Shown one piece after another: positions 40,601 to 48,186 of a stretch of DNA of 64,000 nucleotides; position 1 is the stretch's first letter; every line of letters starts with the position of its first letter. Made by a program: the position numbers and the translations under genes. Below the pieces are notes generated by a model that saw only the letters and a program-made list of their open reading frames with translations, did not search any database and had not been told where the DNA came from. The stretch comes from Cenarchaeum symbiosum A (lineage in GTDB: Archaea > Thermoproteota > Nitrososphaeria > Nitrososphaerales > Nitrosopumilaceae), in NCBI GenBank assembly GCA_000200715.1, contig DP000238.1:1349989-1413988 (forward strand), read 5' to 3'.

Positions 40601-43600
40601 ATGGTTGACGAAAGGGTGTCGGCTGACAGTACAACCGGCCCGGAAGAGGTGATGCGCACCGCAGCTGATGCCCTATCGATAGCTGACAGGGTGGCAGTAT
40701 CTGCAATGGCGGCAAGGCCGGCATCGGATGCACCTACGGTTGCCGAGCGGGCATCAGCCGTCAGGACATCCGTAGGCGTGGTGTTGATGCGGGCAGCAGC
40801 CGATGCCCCGCCTATAGCCGAGGGATCTGCCATCTCTGCAACGTTTGCAAGGCCGGCGTCAGATGCCCCGCTGGTTACAGAGCTGGTATCAGCCGACAGG
40901 ACAATCGATTCAGGGGAGGTGGCGAGCTCCGCAGCCGATGCCCTATCGATAGCTGACGGGGTTGCAGTATCTGCAATGGCGGCAAGGCCGGCATCGGATG
41001 CACCAACGGTTGCCGAGATGGTATCAGCCGACAGGACAATCGATTCGGGGGAGGTGGCGAGCTCCGCAGCTGATGCCCTATCGATAGCTGACGGGGTTGC
41101 AGTATCTGCAATGGCGGCAAGACCAGCATCAGATGCACCTACGATTGCCGAGATGGTATCAGCCGACAGGACAGTTGATTCGGGGACTGTGATGAGAGCA
41201 GCAGCCGATGCCCTATCGATAGCTGACGGGGTTGCAGTATCTGCAATGGCGGCAAGACCAGCATCAGATGCACCTACGATTGCCGAGATGGTATCAGCCG
41301 ACAGGACAATCGATTCGGGGGAGGTGGCGAGCTCCGCAGCTGATGCCCTATCGATAGCTGACAGTGTGGCAGTATCTGCAATGTCGGCAAGGCCGGCATC
41401 AGATGCTCTACCCATCACCGAGGGTACGGCCATCTATACAACATTTCCAAGGCCGGCATCAGATGCCCCGCTTGTCGCCGAGCGGGCATCAGCCGACAGG
41501 ACAATCGATTCGGGGACCGTGATGAGAGCAGCAGCCGATGCCCTATCGATAGCTGACAGTGTGGCAGTATCCGCAATGGCGGCAAGGCCAGCAACTGATG
41601 CACCTACGGTTGCAGAACGGGCATCAGCCGACAGGACAATCGATTCGGGGACCGTGATGAGAGCAGCAGCCGATGCCCTATCGATAGCTGACAGTGTGGC
41701 AGTATCCGCAATGGCGGCAAGGCCAGCAACTGATGCACCTGCGGTTGCCGAGCGGGCATCAGCCGACAGGACAATCGATTCAGGAACGGTAATGCGGGCA
41801 GCAGCTGATGCCCCATCCCCCTCTGATAGTACGGACATCATCCTGTCTGCCGTACGGGCGGCCGCGGACGCACCTGCCGTATCCGAGAGTAATAATGTGG
41901 ACCTGTCGGGTGAGATAAGGGACTCCGATGCCCCCGAGCATGAAGAGAGGGTATCCCTCGGAACCGGCCTGGACGCGGCAGATGCGCCCCTCGTATCTGA
42001 AAGAATCGACGGCATGAGAATGGGCATGATACAGGCGGCAGACGCGCCCATGGCCTCCGACGGCGTGGAAGTCATGCAAGACGGCATTATACAAAAGACC
42101 GTTGCGCCCTCGTTCACCGAGACGGTGGTCCGCTCCGTCTCACTCGGGACGGGGGACGCCCCTGCCGTCTCTGAGAGGGAGACTAGCATGGGCATGATCC
42201 TTCTTGGTGCATCGGATGCCCCGGGCATAACGGACTCGGCGCACACTACTCCTACGGTAAGGTCGGTCTCGGCCAACTCCACTGCTGAAAAAGAGAACGG
42301 GACGGTCGCGATAACCATCACGTTTAGCGAGCCCGTAAACGTGACGTCCGCCCCGCAGCTCCTCCTAGAGGTGGGGGCGGACAACGTGACTGCGGAATAT
42401 GCGTCGGGCTCGGGCACCACCGAACTTGTCTTCAACTATACGGTGCTAGATGGCCACAACTCGCCCGACCTGTCCTATGTGGGCACAGACGCACTGGTAC
42501 TTGGCAGCGGCAGCATAACGGCGGTCGATGACGGAACGCCCGCCGACCTCACACTGCCGCAGCCCGGCTCGAACTTGTCATTGTCTGGCAGCTCGGACGT
42601 TGTAATAGATACCGAGATTCCCTCGATAGCATACATCCTGGCCACGGGGAATTACACCCTTGTGGCCACAATCAGCGAGCGGCTCGACGATATCCCCGTG
42701 AATACACAGGTGAGAAACGAGTCACATACCGGCTATCCCATGGTGGATATAGTGGCCGGCAACAACCTGCTCATAACCACAAACCACACGCTCTTTGCAC
42801 AGAACATCACGGTCCAGTTTACAAACGTGATGGACCCCGCGGGGAATACGCTTGCGACATACGAGTACAACCTCACCGGTAGCGACACGGCGCTGATTGA
42901 CAACGAAGAGTTGGTCATGGATGATGATCGCAACCTGCTTGTAATACACGACGGGCTGCCTGATGAGGTACGTGTAGCGGATCAAACAGTGAACGAGCCG
43001 CTCATACTGAACCTTGAGCAGGTAAAAAGTCCCGACAATGCCAACGCAACCCTTCCCTCGGATATAACGGTCACCAGGGGGAATGCCACCATTGTGCTGC
43101 CGATAAACCTGACCCTCTCAGGATTCAATGGAACGCAGCAGATAATCATTCAGAATTCAACCAGGACTCCTGAAGTGGACGGCACCCCCCGGGAGACATC
43201 CGTGGATGTGGGCCTGCCGGATGTGGACCTGCTGCTGGGCATGCCGGTAGAGATCGGGCTGGACGGAAAGCCGGGTGACCTCGGATACCGCATAAACTCG
43301 ACGGACATGACCACGGAGATAAATCGCTGCGATGGGAACAGCCCCGCCAGGGCTGACGTACACAGAGCCAACGGCGGCGCCTGCCTGGTCAATACCGGCG
43401 ACGACTTTACAATATTGACGTACGGCCTATCCACGTTCGGCCTGTTCATACCCACGCCCGAGCCAGTTTCCCCGCCTACACCAGCACCGCTGCCGCGCAG
43501 GGGAGGCGGAGGAGGAGGGGGCGGCGGCTCCATCCTCTCAGGGCCCAGTGTGGAATCATCCGCCTCGCTCGGGTTTGCATCCGGCGGGCAGGACGCGTTA

Positions 43601-44311
43601 GAATCCCCCTCGGGGATACTCCTCTCCCCGGCCGGCACCCTCGTCATCACCCCGGAGATAGAATCTGCCGGCTTTACAACAAGGGTGTTCGGAATGGAGG
43701 TGATCCTGTACGGGGCAGGCGGGCAGGAGGGCGCCCGCGTCAAATACTCGGCGGTCCCCGTGCTGCTCAACTCGGAGCAGTGCTCCGGCGCATCGCATTC
43801 ATCGGACAGGGTATTCGCATGCGATGGATCCTCTGTTATTTCAGAAGAGCAGGCAGGGTACTTGCTTGATGCCTCGGATCAGCTGAGCCTCGAGATACCG
43901 CTCGAAGGCGAGTTTGAGGGAACAATGAGCGTCATGCTGCAGGACAGCCGCGGCATACTGCTGCTCTCGCATGACCGCGCGGTATACAGGCTAAGCACCG
44001 GCCAGTCTGAGGCCGCACCGGAGGAGCCCCGTGCGGATGCCGGACCAGGGGACGGGCCCGGCAGCATGCAGGAGCCCTTGCAGGAGGCCGCAGAGCCGGA
44101 CAGAACGGAGGAGCCTATGGACCCCGAGCCGCCGGAGCCCGGCGTTGAAGAACCCCGTGCTGCCCCGGCAGGGCCCGATGCTGAAGAGCCCCGTGCCGCC
44201 CCGGCAGGGCCCGATGAGGAGCCCCGAACGGCATCCCCGGGGCCCGGAACGGAACCGGCAGGCCTGCTGGACACGATCGTAGGATGGTTCCGGTCCCTGT
44301 TCGGCGGATGA
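37643..44311 (+). CDS. Second giant secreted repeat protein (2,222 aa)
   Basis: Unrecognised as a named gene. Signal peptide at about residues 1-22 (MMRTALLALLP, cleaving after AHA). Then a ~100-aa beta module equivalent to those in the first giant protein (residues about 25-125, with LHFDAGALEYTNGTSFPPAF), about fifteen propeller blades of the FSPDGxxMFxxG type (to about residue 895), a 600-aa Ala/Ser/Asp-rich region of SDAP repeats, an SWM-like domain (FSEPVNVTSAPQLLLEVG), an Ig-like domain, a domain with two Cys (NRCDG, GACLV), a nine-Gly run, a second two-Cys domain (EQCSGA ... FACDG), an acidic stalk and a final GWFRSLFGG. Many N-glycosylation sequons. The ATG pair at 37643/37646 fits the signal peptide. 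Probably an anchored surface protein; adhesion is inference. Confidence 0.87.
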   Translation: MMRTALLALLPIILAASASAHAQTSGVLEDGILNIYFEGIVDVSEFNASRVHLRDGSTLGGGVTLSDGTIITTADGAVLRFDLNGTGLAPVLEYANPRLHFDAGALEYTNGTSFPPAFERNEGFYVVDRYTTGPTLGSPEAIAFSPDGLRMFIGGNDNEIEQHLLNAPYNVSSADENVIRYGLDSRSNQRIGGIAFSPDGLEMFLLDDAEVWGYDLQSAYDLTDAVSRAGRDFNPTASQLTGIDFSDDGTRMFISNNQGDAVVQYDLTQPYNYTSAPLGGSGSNGVGGQNRNPHDVAFTNSGSTMLVLAQDQKVYRYDMNVSFDVTTAMYIGEVEMSQEDATRNSRGLTLSPDGRLMITASTQSSGQVTVHALNTPYGRTTGVFAAYGAVPIKTAQGIAFAADGMSVFAVNGGAQEVTRYDLSAPFNTGNATSISTVSISEVDAPGGIDFSATGETMYVVGRSGVHQYTLDSPYGAISGTPVLNPIAEADIPRGVDFSPDGTIMLVAQFSGGASSSLHRYDLSTPFDVSTAAQTDSLDILSVAPRTQGLAVSPDGTKMLLVGNPGYVQRYEMSEPYNLSSAVIVDALDVGGQQSGTPRDIELSADGTRMFITTAGTSNSVHGYELTGPYDITPPTEITVPVGSGAFDIGIDDAIFSPDGTRMYVINNGNVEQYSFELPFSLMPSFSVNNPAISETFVPDFGTYSGIAMSDNGTELYLLDGFTPSILRYKLATPFDISDTTLREAWDIPASVITAVGFGLTGMDLSEDGVHMYLAGETDVYKVELGTPFSLSPAPTSAETLSLRSGDDFIRGVAVTGDGRRLITIDAGDDFPTPDSRVRTNTYDMSTPHDLTTAAFQSGEETVLDTNEGTGITFAADSRRLFFTGGDNGMVRQLFEPQTYYVEIVPGASEPLALSAEGTDSADFTDRTVVVAMRTGSAADAPVVDERASAERTVVGETLMSAAADAPPVAEAAAISATLKRSATDEPMVDERVSADSTTGPEEVMRTAADALSIADRVAVSAMAARPASDAPTVAERASAVRTSVGVVLMRAAADAPPIAEGSAISATFARPASDAPLVTELVSADRTIDSGEVASSAADALSIADGVAVSAMAARPASDAPTVAEMVSADRTIDSGEVASSAADALSIADGVAVSAMAARPASDAPTIAEMVSADRTVDSGTVMRAAADALSIADGVAVSAMAARPASDAPTIAEMVSADRTIDSGEVASSAADALSIADSVAVSAMSARPASDALPITEGTAIYTTFPRPASDAPLVAERASADRTIDSGTVMRAAADALSIADSVAVSAMAARPATDAPTVAERASADRTIDSGTVMRAAADALSIADSVAVSAMAARPATDAPAVAERASADRTIDSGTVMRAAADAPSPSDSTDIILSAVRAAADAPAVSESNNVDLSGEIRDSDAPEHEERVSLGTGLDAADAPLVSERIDGMRMGMIQAADAPMASDGVEVMQDGIIQKTVAPSFTETVVRSVSLGTGDAPAVSERETSMGMILLGASDAPGITDSAHTTPTVRSVSANSTAEKENGTVAITITFSEPVNVTSAPQLLLEVGADNVTAEYASGSGTTELVFNYTVLDGHNSPDLSYVGTDALVLGSGSITAVDDGTPADLTLPQPGSNLSLSGSSDVVIDTEIPSIAYILATGNYTLVATISERLDDIPVNTQVRNESHTGYPMVDIVAGNNLLITTNHTLFAQNITVQFTNVMDPAGNTLATYEYNLTGSDTALIDNEELVMDDDRNLLVIHDGLPDEVRVADQTVNEPLILNLEQVKSPDNANATLPSDITVTRGNATIVLPINLTLSGFNGTQQIIIQNSTRTPEVDGTPRETSVDVGLPDVDLLLGMPVEIGLDGKPGDLGYRINSTDMTTEINRCDGNSPARADVHRANGGACLVNTGDDFTILTYGLSTFGLFIPTPEPVSPPTPAPLPRRGGGGGGGGGSILSGPSVESSASLGFASGGQDALESPSGILLSPAGTLVITPEIESAGFTTRVFGMEVILYGAGGQEGARVKYSAVPVLLNSEQCSGASHSSDRVFACDGSSVISEEQAGYLLDASDQLSLEIPLEGEFEGTMSVMLQDSRGILLLSHDRAVYRLSTGQSEAAPEEPRADAGPGDGPGSMQEPLQEAAEPDRTEEPMDPEPPEPGVEEPRAAPAGPDAEEPRAAPAGPDEEPRTASPGPGTEPAGLLDTIVGWFRSLFGG
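40434..42235 (+). repeat. SDAP repeats with 135-bp core period
   Basis: A 45-residue (135-bp) unit alternates PASDAPTVAE with AADALSIAD halves. An identical decamer CCCTATCGAT recurs at 40671, 40941, 41076, 41211, 41346, 41541 and 41676, so spacing is 135 bp or 270 bp except one 195-bp step. Flanking copies after 41.8 kb are degenerate. The central units are nearly identical in DNA, indicating recent amplification. Confidence 0.8.
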
Positions 44312-44768
44312 GCCCCGGATCATCCGCGGTTTTTGCGCGATGACAGCCGTGCAGCGGGGGCTCAAGAGATACCCCCGGGCCCTTGATTTCATGCCCCTGC
44401 AATCCAGACAGGGGCACGCTTTGGGACATCCCGGCCCCATCCGTGGCGGTAAAACATGCACAAACGCCACAAGCCGTGTAAAAATTCGGCAAAAGCCGCG
44501 GCTTCAATAATTCTTAAAGCATGTCTCGCCGTGTTTGCCGGTTTCCTTTCATTTTACACGGGGCCTGTATCCGCGCAAGGCAGGTAAGACACCAAGGCCC
44601 CGGATTAAACGGCCGGGGAGGTGCATCTGGGCGGAGAGGTCGGAACGGGAGCCCGGCAGGCGGAGTAGATGACGCTCCATCTGCCGTCTTTGCGCCCGCC
44701 GGTCTGCAATGGCAGCAGTCCGGGTGAGGTGTGATGGGAACGCGCGGCGGATGACCCGCCCTGTGCGT
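44312..44768. other. Intergenic region with inverted repeats, possible structured RNA
   Basis: About 450 bp with no convincing coding frame. Inverted repeats: GGGGG/CCCCC at 44356-44376, TGCCCCTG/CAGGGGCA at 44392-44416, and a GGCAG..GGAG/CTCC..CTGCC hairpin near 44650-44690. The 44560-44720 part could fold into a compact GC-rich RNA. No known RNA family was recognised with confidence. Confidence 0.3.
44392..44416 (+). terminator. Hairpin downstream of the second giant gene
   Basis: A perfect 8-bp stem (TGCCCCTG with CAGGGGCA) and a 9-nt loop, 80 bp after the giant gene stop. There is no adjacent T run, so termination is only a guess; it may instead stabilise the mRNA 3' end. Confidence 0.35.
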
Positions 44769-44776
44769 CTTTAATA
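44769..44776 (+). promoter_or_regulatory. TATA box of the 46-aa membrane protein gene
   Basis: CTTTAATA centred about 25 nt upstream of the GTG at 44798, the standard leaderless spacing of this window. Confidence 0.5.
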
Positions 44777-44797
44777 CCGGTGTCGGGGAAACAGATC

Positions 44798-44938
44798 GTG
44801 GAAAGGCCGCCAAAAACAGAGTCCAGGACACCGCGGGAATACAGGCTCTCACGCTTCCAGCAGTTCCTGCTGGTCCTCACGGGCCTGTCCATCAAGGTCG
44901 GGGTCCTGGTTGCAGCCGTGCTATACATGCACGGCTGA
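44798..44938 (+). CDS. Small single-pass membrane protein (46 aa)
   Basis: GTG-started frame of 46 codons. A basic N-terminal half (ERPPKTESRTPREYRLSR) is followed by one hydrophobic segment (about residues 22-44, FLLVLTGLSIKVGVLVAAVL) and a short tail, MHG. The positive-inside rule places the N-terminus in the cytoplasm. A TATA box 25 nt upstream and a T9 run 75 nt downstream make it a complete transcription unit, the main support for it being real. Function unknown. Confidence 0.6.
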   Translation: MERPPKTESRTPREYRLSRFQQFLLVLTGLSIKVGVLVAAVLYMHG

Positions 44939-45013
44939 GCTCCATGCCATCATGGGGGATGGTGGCTGAAACTGCGCCTGCGCTGCAAGCGCGGCCGTGC
45001 AACAACGGGGCGA

Positions 45014-45022
45014 GATTTTTTT
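45014..45022 (+). terminator. Oligo-T terminator candidate
   Basis: Nine consecutive T on the + strand downstream of the 46-aa gene. Archaeal RNA polymerase commonly terminates at such runs without a hairpin. Confidence 0.45.
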
Positions 45023-45213
45023 TAATCACGGCGGCGTGTTCAATCGCACCGCGGAATTGAGAGTGGCTCAAAGCGGCAGCCGACATGACAACATGCACGC
45101 CTGTAAAGTGCCCGCCTGCGTGAAGAGGCACACCTGCCCGGGGGAATCGACAGAGTCTAAACCCTTGCGATCCTGCTTGCGGCCATCCCGTGCCACGGAA
45201 AATCCACATGGCT

Positions 45214-45221
45214 CTTTATAC
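45214..45221 (+). promoter_or_regulatory. TATA box of the 150-aa secreted protein gene
   Basis: CTTTATAC centred about 25 nt upstream of the ATG at 45242. Confidence 0.5.
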
Positions 45222-45241
45222 GCGGCAGGCAGGCCGATATT

Positions 45242-45694
45242 ATGCACATGACGGGAAACAAGGCCGCCAACTGGACGATAGTGGTATCTGTCATCATAGC
45301 CTCGATGGCCGCGGCACTCTGGGCGGCCTACGAGGCGGACAGGCACGTGATGCGCATGGAGTCGCTGTGGCCGTTTGAGAATGCAACCTACCATGGTTCC
45401 GTGGAGGACCACATGGGCGAGATCAGGGGCCTGCCGGAGGTGGAGTCATTCCATGAGATGTACGCAGGACACGGCATAAACTTCTCCGACCGGACACTGT
45501 ACAAGGTCCAGTTCGAGTATGTCGCACGTGGTGACGGCGGGAGCGCACACCTGATCATAGGGTATTACGACCGGGAGCCCTCGAGCTTTTTGCACATATG
45601 CTCCCATGATGATCCCCGCCGCGAGCTCTTCAGGGAGAAAGGCATAAAGACGGACTGTTTTTCCCATGCGGCACCCGGTGGCGGCCCGCCGTAG
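45242..45694 (+). CDS. Signal-anchored extracytoplasmic protein of unknown function
   Basis: 150 aa. A single hydrophobic segment (about residues 12-30, IVVSVIIASMAAALW) near the N-terminus acts as a signal or anchor. The remainder is polar, with one N-x-T sequon (NATY), and contains two Cys near the C-terminus (HICSHDD ... TDCFSH) that could pair. No family recognised. A clear TATA box supports the start. It lies in a cluster of small surface proteins after the second giant gene. Confidence 0.65.
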   Translation: MHMTGNKAANWTIVVSVIIASMAAALWAAYEADRHVMRMESLWPFENATYHGSVEDHMGEIRGLPEVESFHEMYAGHGINFSDRTLYKVQFEYVARGDGGSAHLIIGYYDREPSSFLHICSHDDPRRELFREKGIKTDCFSHAAPGGGPP

Positions 45695-45791
45695 CGGGCC
45701 CCGGACAGTCGGCACTGCGGTTTTGATCAATGCATTAGCTCGGGTCGGCTCCCGCCCCATCCGGGGAGTGCCGCCAGTGCAGGGCCCTGTG

Positions 45792-46022
45792 TCATGCGGC
45801 CTTTTTTCCTGCATCCATCCGCCTTTCAACATAGATAACCAGGCCCAGTACCGGCAGCCCCACCAGCACGACTATGATCATCATTATTATCGCCAGTGAG
45901 ACGCGGCCAAGATACGACATCCCCTCAATGAATGCCAGAACAAGCATTGGCTGTATGATTGGATACGAAAGGGCGAGCGCAATGGGAAGCGCAATCAGGA
46001 TGTGCCTGGGGGAGACTGGCAT
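45792..46022 (-). CDS. Small two-helix membrane protein
   Basis: 76 aa, almost entirely hydrophobic: segments at about residues 8-32 (ILIALPIALALSYPIIQPML) and 40-66 (VSLAIIMMIIVVLVGLPVLG), then a short basic tail (ERRMDAGKKAA). The ATG at 46022 follows a TATA box by 26 nt. Function unknown; convergent with the upstream + strand secreted-protein gene. Confidence 0.6.
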   Translation of the reverse strand: MPVSPRHILIALPIALALSYPIIQPMLVLAFIEGMSYLGRVSLAIIMMIIVVLVGLPVLGLVIYVERRMDAGKKAA

Positions 46023-46044
46023 GCCGGGCGGCGCCGGTCAGTTT

Positions 46045-46052
46045 CTTATATG
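46045..46052 (-). promoter_or_regulatory. TATA box of the two-helix membrane protein gene
   Basis: CATATAAG on the minus strand, centred about 26 nt upstream of the ATG at 46022. Confidence 0.5.
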
Positions 46053-46191
46053 TCAGGGGTGCCAGCTGCAGGGCGGGGATTCAGGCATCTTTCCGTTCCT
46101 GACAACAAGCCCCTCTCGATACACCGGGGTTGTCGAGATTAGATGCGCATGGCCCTGCCGAGGGTTGCCGTCCAAGACTCTGCTGCAGCAG

Positions 46192-46199
46192 GTTTAAGT
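46192..46199 (+). promoter_or_regulatory. TATA-like box upstream of a short leader frame
   Basis: GTTTAAGT centred about 27 nt upstream of ATG 46223. The spacing points to the short frame, not the membrane protein, as the first translated codon of the mRNA. Confidence 0.4.
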
Positions 46200-46222
46200 C
46201 CCATCACCGGCCGCCATTCCAA

Positions 46223-46318
46223 ATGAGCCTGACAGTGCCGGAATTTGAGCCAGAATCATCCCCATGCCGGAGGCTCGGTGCTGCCGCCGCGCCTGTACGG
46301 CAGCACGGGGGCTGCTGA
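46223..46318 (+). CDS. Possible 31-aa leader peptide
   Basis: A short frame starting MSLTVPEFEPESS and ending QHGGC, placed at the normal leaderless distance from a TATA-like box and ending one base before the ATG of the membrane protein at 46320. It could be an upstream regulatory frame coupling translation of the next gene. It could equally be an untranslated leader; it has no recognisable domain. Confidence 0.3.
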   Translation: MSLTVPEFEPESSPCRRLGAAAAPVRQHGGC

Positions 46319-46319
46319 C

Positions 46320-46730
46320 ATGCGCGGGCAGGGCGCGGGGCCGCACAGATGGGCCAGATCCGGCACTGTGATCCGCGGAGTCTTGGCTTATTTTTTCAAC
46401 ACGGGCAACAGGACAAGGCTGTTGTATCTGGCGCTTCCCGCCTTTGGGATCGCCTTGCAGTATGTGACGATTTATCCCGTATTGACGGTGCCCCGGTGGT
46501 TTCTGCCCCTGAACCCAGTCATATTCTCAATGACACTGGTCTCGCCGGCCCTAGAGCTGCTGACAGACGATGGCGTCCACCCTGCTGTCCTGGCTGCCGC
46601 ATTTACGTGCATCGGCGCAGCCACCTGGCTGGCGGTGGCCCACGGCGTGGTCCTGTTGTCGTGTCTTCTCAGATGGGTCTGGGCAAGCACCACGCCGGCA
46701 GACGACTGGTCCCAGAGCGGATCCGCGTAG
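46320..46730 (+). CDS. Small multi-pass membrane protein
   Basis: 136 aa from the ATG at 46320. Three hydrophobic segments are visible: LLYLALPAFGIALQYVTIYP, VIFSMTLVSPALELL and a long one from about residue 90 (PAVLAAAFTCIG ... GVVLLSCLL). The N-terminus is basic and the C-terminus acidic. No family recognised. The frame can be extended to a TTG at 46245, but the extension is low-complexity and overlaps the putative leader peptide. Confidence 0.5.
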   Translation: MRGQGAGPHRWARSGTVIRGVLAYFFNTGNRTRLLYLALPAFGIALQYVTIYPVLTVPRWFLPLNPVIFSMTLVSPALELLTDDGVHPAVLAAAFTCIGAATWLAVAHGVVLLSCLLRWVWASTTPADDWSQSGSA

Positions 46731-46853
46731 CCTCCAGAGTGCACCGCACACGGGGAGCGCACCTGCATACTGTAGGAACCCGGTCATACGGCCCGTTTCA
46801 TATGGAGGACGCGACGGCCATCATTCAGCTATACCCTGTTTTTTGTGCACAGG

Positions 46854-47231
46854 CTACCTTGGCGGGAGAAGCTTCTCCAGCTCGTCCGGGGAGAGCTCGC
46901 ACCGGTCGTACGCGTACCCGCCCAGGCCCAGATACACGTCGTCCCCCCGCCTCAGCAGCACCCCGACATACTCCAAGTAGAGCTCCTCGCATTCTTTGGC
47001 GGTGGTGGGCACCCTGATCTCGCACAGGGTCAGCTCCGGAAGGTGCGGATGGCAGAGAAGGAGATCGCCAGAACCTGGTGTGTCATCAAGATGGCAGTTG
47101 TTCGCATCCGCGTCTGCGGCAACCCTGCAGTCAAACGGCATCGTTGCATCCCCCGACCCCCAGTTGTCGTTTGCCCAGAACACCATGAATGGAACAAACA
47201 GCATCAGGAATACGATCCTGCGCTTTTTCAT
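46854..47231 (-). CDS. Secreted six-cysteine protein
   Basis: 125 aa. MKKRRIVFLMLFVPFMVFW is a good signal or anchor sequence. The mature part has six Cys (in FDC, NNC, LLC, TLC, KEC and DRC contexts), enough for three disulfides, suggesting an extracellular domain. The ATG overlaps the stop of the upstream 56-aa secreted protein by ATGA, so the two are made from one mRNA and may work together. No family recognised. Confidence 0.7.
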   Translation of the reverse strand: MKKRRIVFLMLFVPFMVFWANDNWGSGDATMPFDCRVAADADANNCHLDDTPGSGDLLLCHPHLPELTLCEIRVPTTAKECEELYLEYVGVLLRRGDDVYLGLGGYAYDRCELSPDELEKLLPPR

Positions 47232-47398
47232 CCCTGTACCAACTCCAGCTCGTTGACTATGCCGACGGGCCCCACAGTCCGGCCGTCGGGAATTATGTCC
47301 AGTTTATCCGCGGGGGAGCCTACACTGGTGTCCTGCTGCGCCAGGGCCATTCCAGCCGGTATCAAAAGTGCGATCAGGAGTGCGGCATGCTTCATCAT
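47228..47398 (-). CDS. Small secreted protein (56 aa)
   Basis: The signal peptide (MMKHAALLIALLIPAGMALA) is followed by only about 36 mature residues ending NELELVQG. The ATG at 47398 sits 25 nt downstream of a strong TATA box; the in-frame ATG at 47410 is too close to that box. Overlaps the six-Cys protein gene by ATGA. Possibly a partner or propeptide of that protein; function unknown. Confidence 0.6.
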   Translation of the reverse strand: MMKHAALLIALLIPAGMALAQQDTSVGSPADKLDIIPDGRTVGPVGIVNELELVQG

Positions 47399-47419
47399 AC
47401 GAGGTGCCATATTGGGATA

Positions 47420-47427
47420 TATTATAA
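47420..47427 (-). promoter_or_regulatory. TATA box of the secreted-protein pair
   Basis: TTATAATA on the minus strand, centred about 25 nt upstream of ATG 47398. Confidence 0.6.
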
Positions 47428-47494
47428 CCGTGGTGTGTCTGTTCTTGCGGGCGTTTGCACTGCGCGCATATTTGGCTGCCGGCAGCGCGGCCCC

Positions 47495-48151
47495 CTACTC
47501 CGGCGAGTGCGAAAAGATCTGCGATTCCGTGGGCCTGTGCTTGCCGGTCACTATATAGCTGACCGCGTCGCTCATGAAAAGCGCGTGGTCCGCTATCCGC
47601 TCCAGATACCGGAGCAGGAGCGCCTCGGCAAGCGCGCACTTTGTATCCTGCGAGTTTATTATCGCAGGCAGCCTCTCCCGGTAGACCCTGTCAATGAATG
47701 CCTCGTCCTCCTGTATGCTGACCGCCTTGCTCACGTCGAGCTGCGCAAACGAGAGTATCGCATCCTTGATCATGCCCTTGACCTTGTTGGATATATCATA
47801 TAGCGCGTCTGTCTTGCAGGCCGATATGTCCCCGAACTCGTCCCTTACCTGCGCTATGTCGTAGGCGTACCTGCCGAACCGGGAATACGCGTAGGATATC
47901 TCTATCGAGGAGCGCACCAGCCGGAAGTCGTCGGCCACCGGCTGGTACTTTAGCAGCATATCAAAGGTGAGGTCCGCCACGTCATAGTACCTCCTCCTTA
48001 TGCCGTCCGAGAGGGAGTGCACCTCGGGGGATGTGTTTACCCCCCTTAGATACGACTCTATGGCCAGCGTTACACACTGCACGGCCATGTCCCCCATCTC
48101 CGAGAGCGTGGAGGAGAGCTCCTTCAGGGACGGGTCGATCAGCCTGCCCAT
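47495..48151 (-). CDS. phoU: PhoU-family protein
   Basis: Helical-bundle protein related to PhoU, which regulates phosphate uptake and signalling. It shows two PhoU-like repeats: an N-terminal MGDMAVQCVTLAIESY and a C-terminal RYLERIADHALFMSDAVSYIVTG matching the conserved (E/L)R-x2-D(H/R)-x-x-N/S-x-x-E region with the usual ERIADH core. 218 aa from the ATG at 48151, which lies 26 nt from a TATA box. No pst transporter or PhoB/R-type genes are nearby, as often in archaea. Confidence 0.87.
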   Translation of the reverse strand: MGRLIDPSLKELSSTLSEMGDMAVQCVTLAIESYLRGVNTSPEVHSLSDGIRRRYYDVADLTFDMLLKYQPVADDFRLVRSSIEISYAYSRFGRYAYDIAQVRDEFGDISACKTDALYDISNKVKGMIKDAILSFAQLDVSKAVSIQEDEAFIDRVYRERLPAIINSQDTKCALAEALLLRYLERIADHALFMSDAVSYIVTGKHRPTESQIFSHSPE

Positions 48152-48173
48152 TTCGCACATCTGGCGCCTTTTC

Positions 48174-48181
48174 GGTTTAAA
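48174..48181 (-). promoter_or_regulatory. TATA box of phoU
   Basis: TTTAAACC on the minus strand, centred about 26 nt upstream of the ATG at 48151. This favours that ATG over the one at 48160. Confidence 0.5.
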
Positions 48182-48186
48182 CCTAT

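Noticed and set aside
40339..42435. Two long minus-strand frames opposite the SDAP repeats
   Set aside because: Low-complexity Ala/Ser antisense shadows of the second giant gene.
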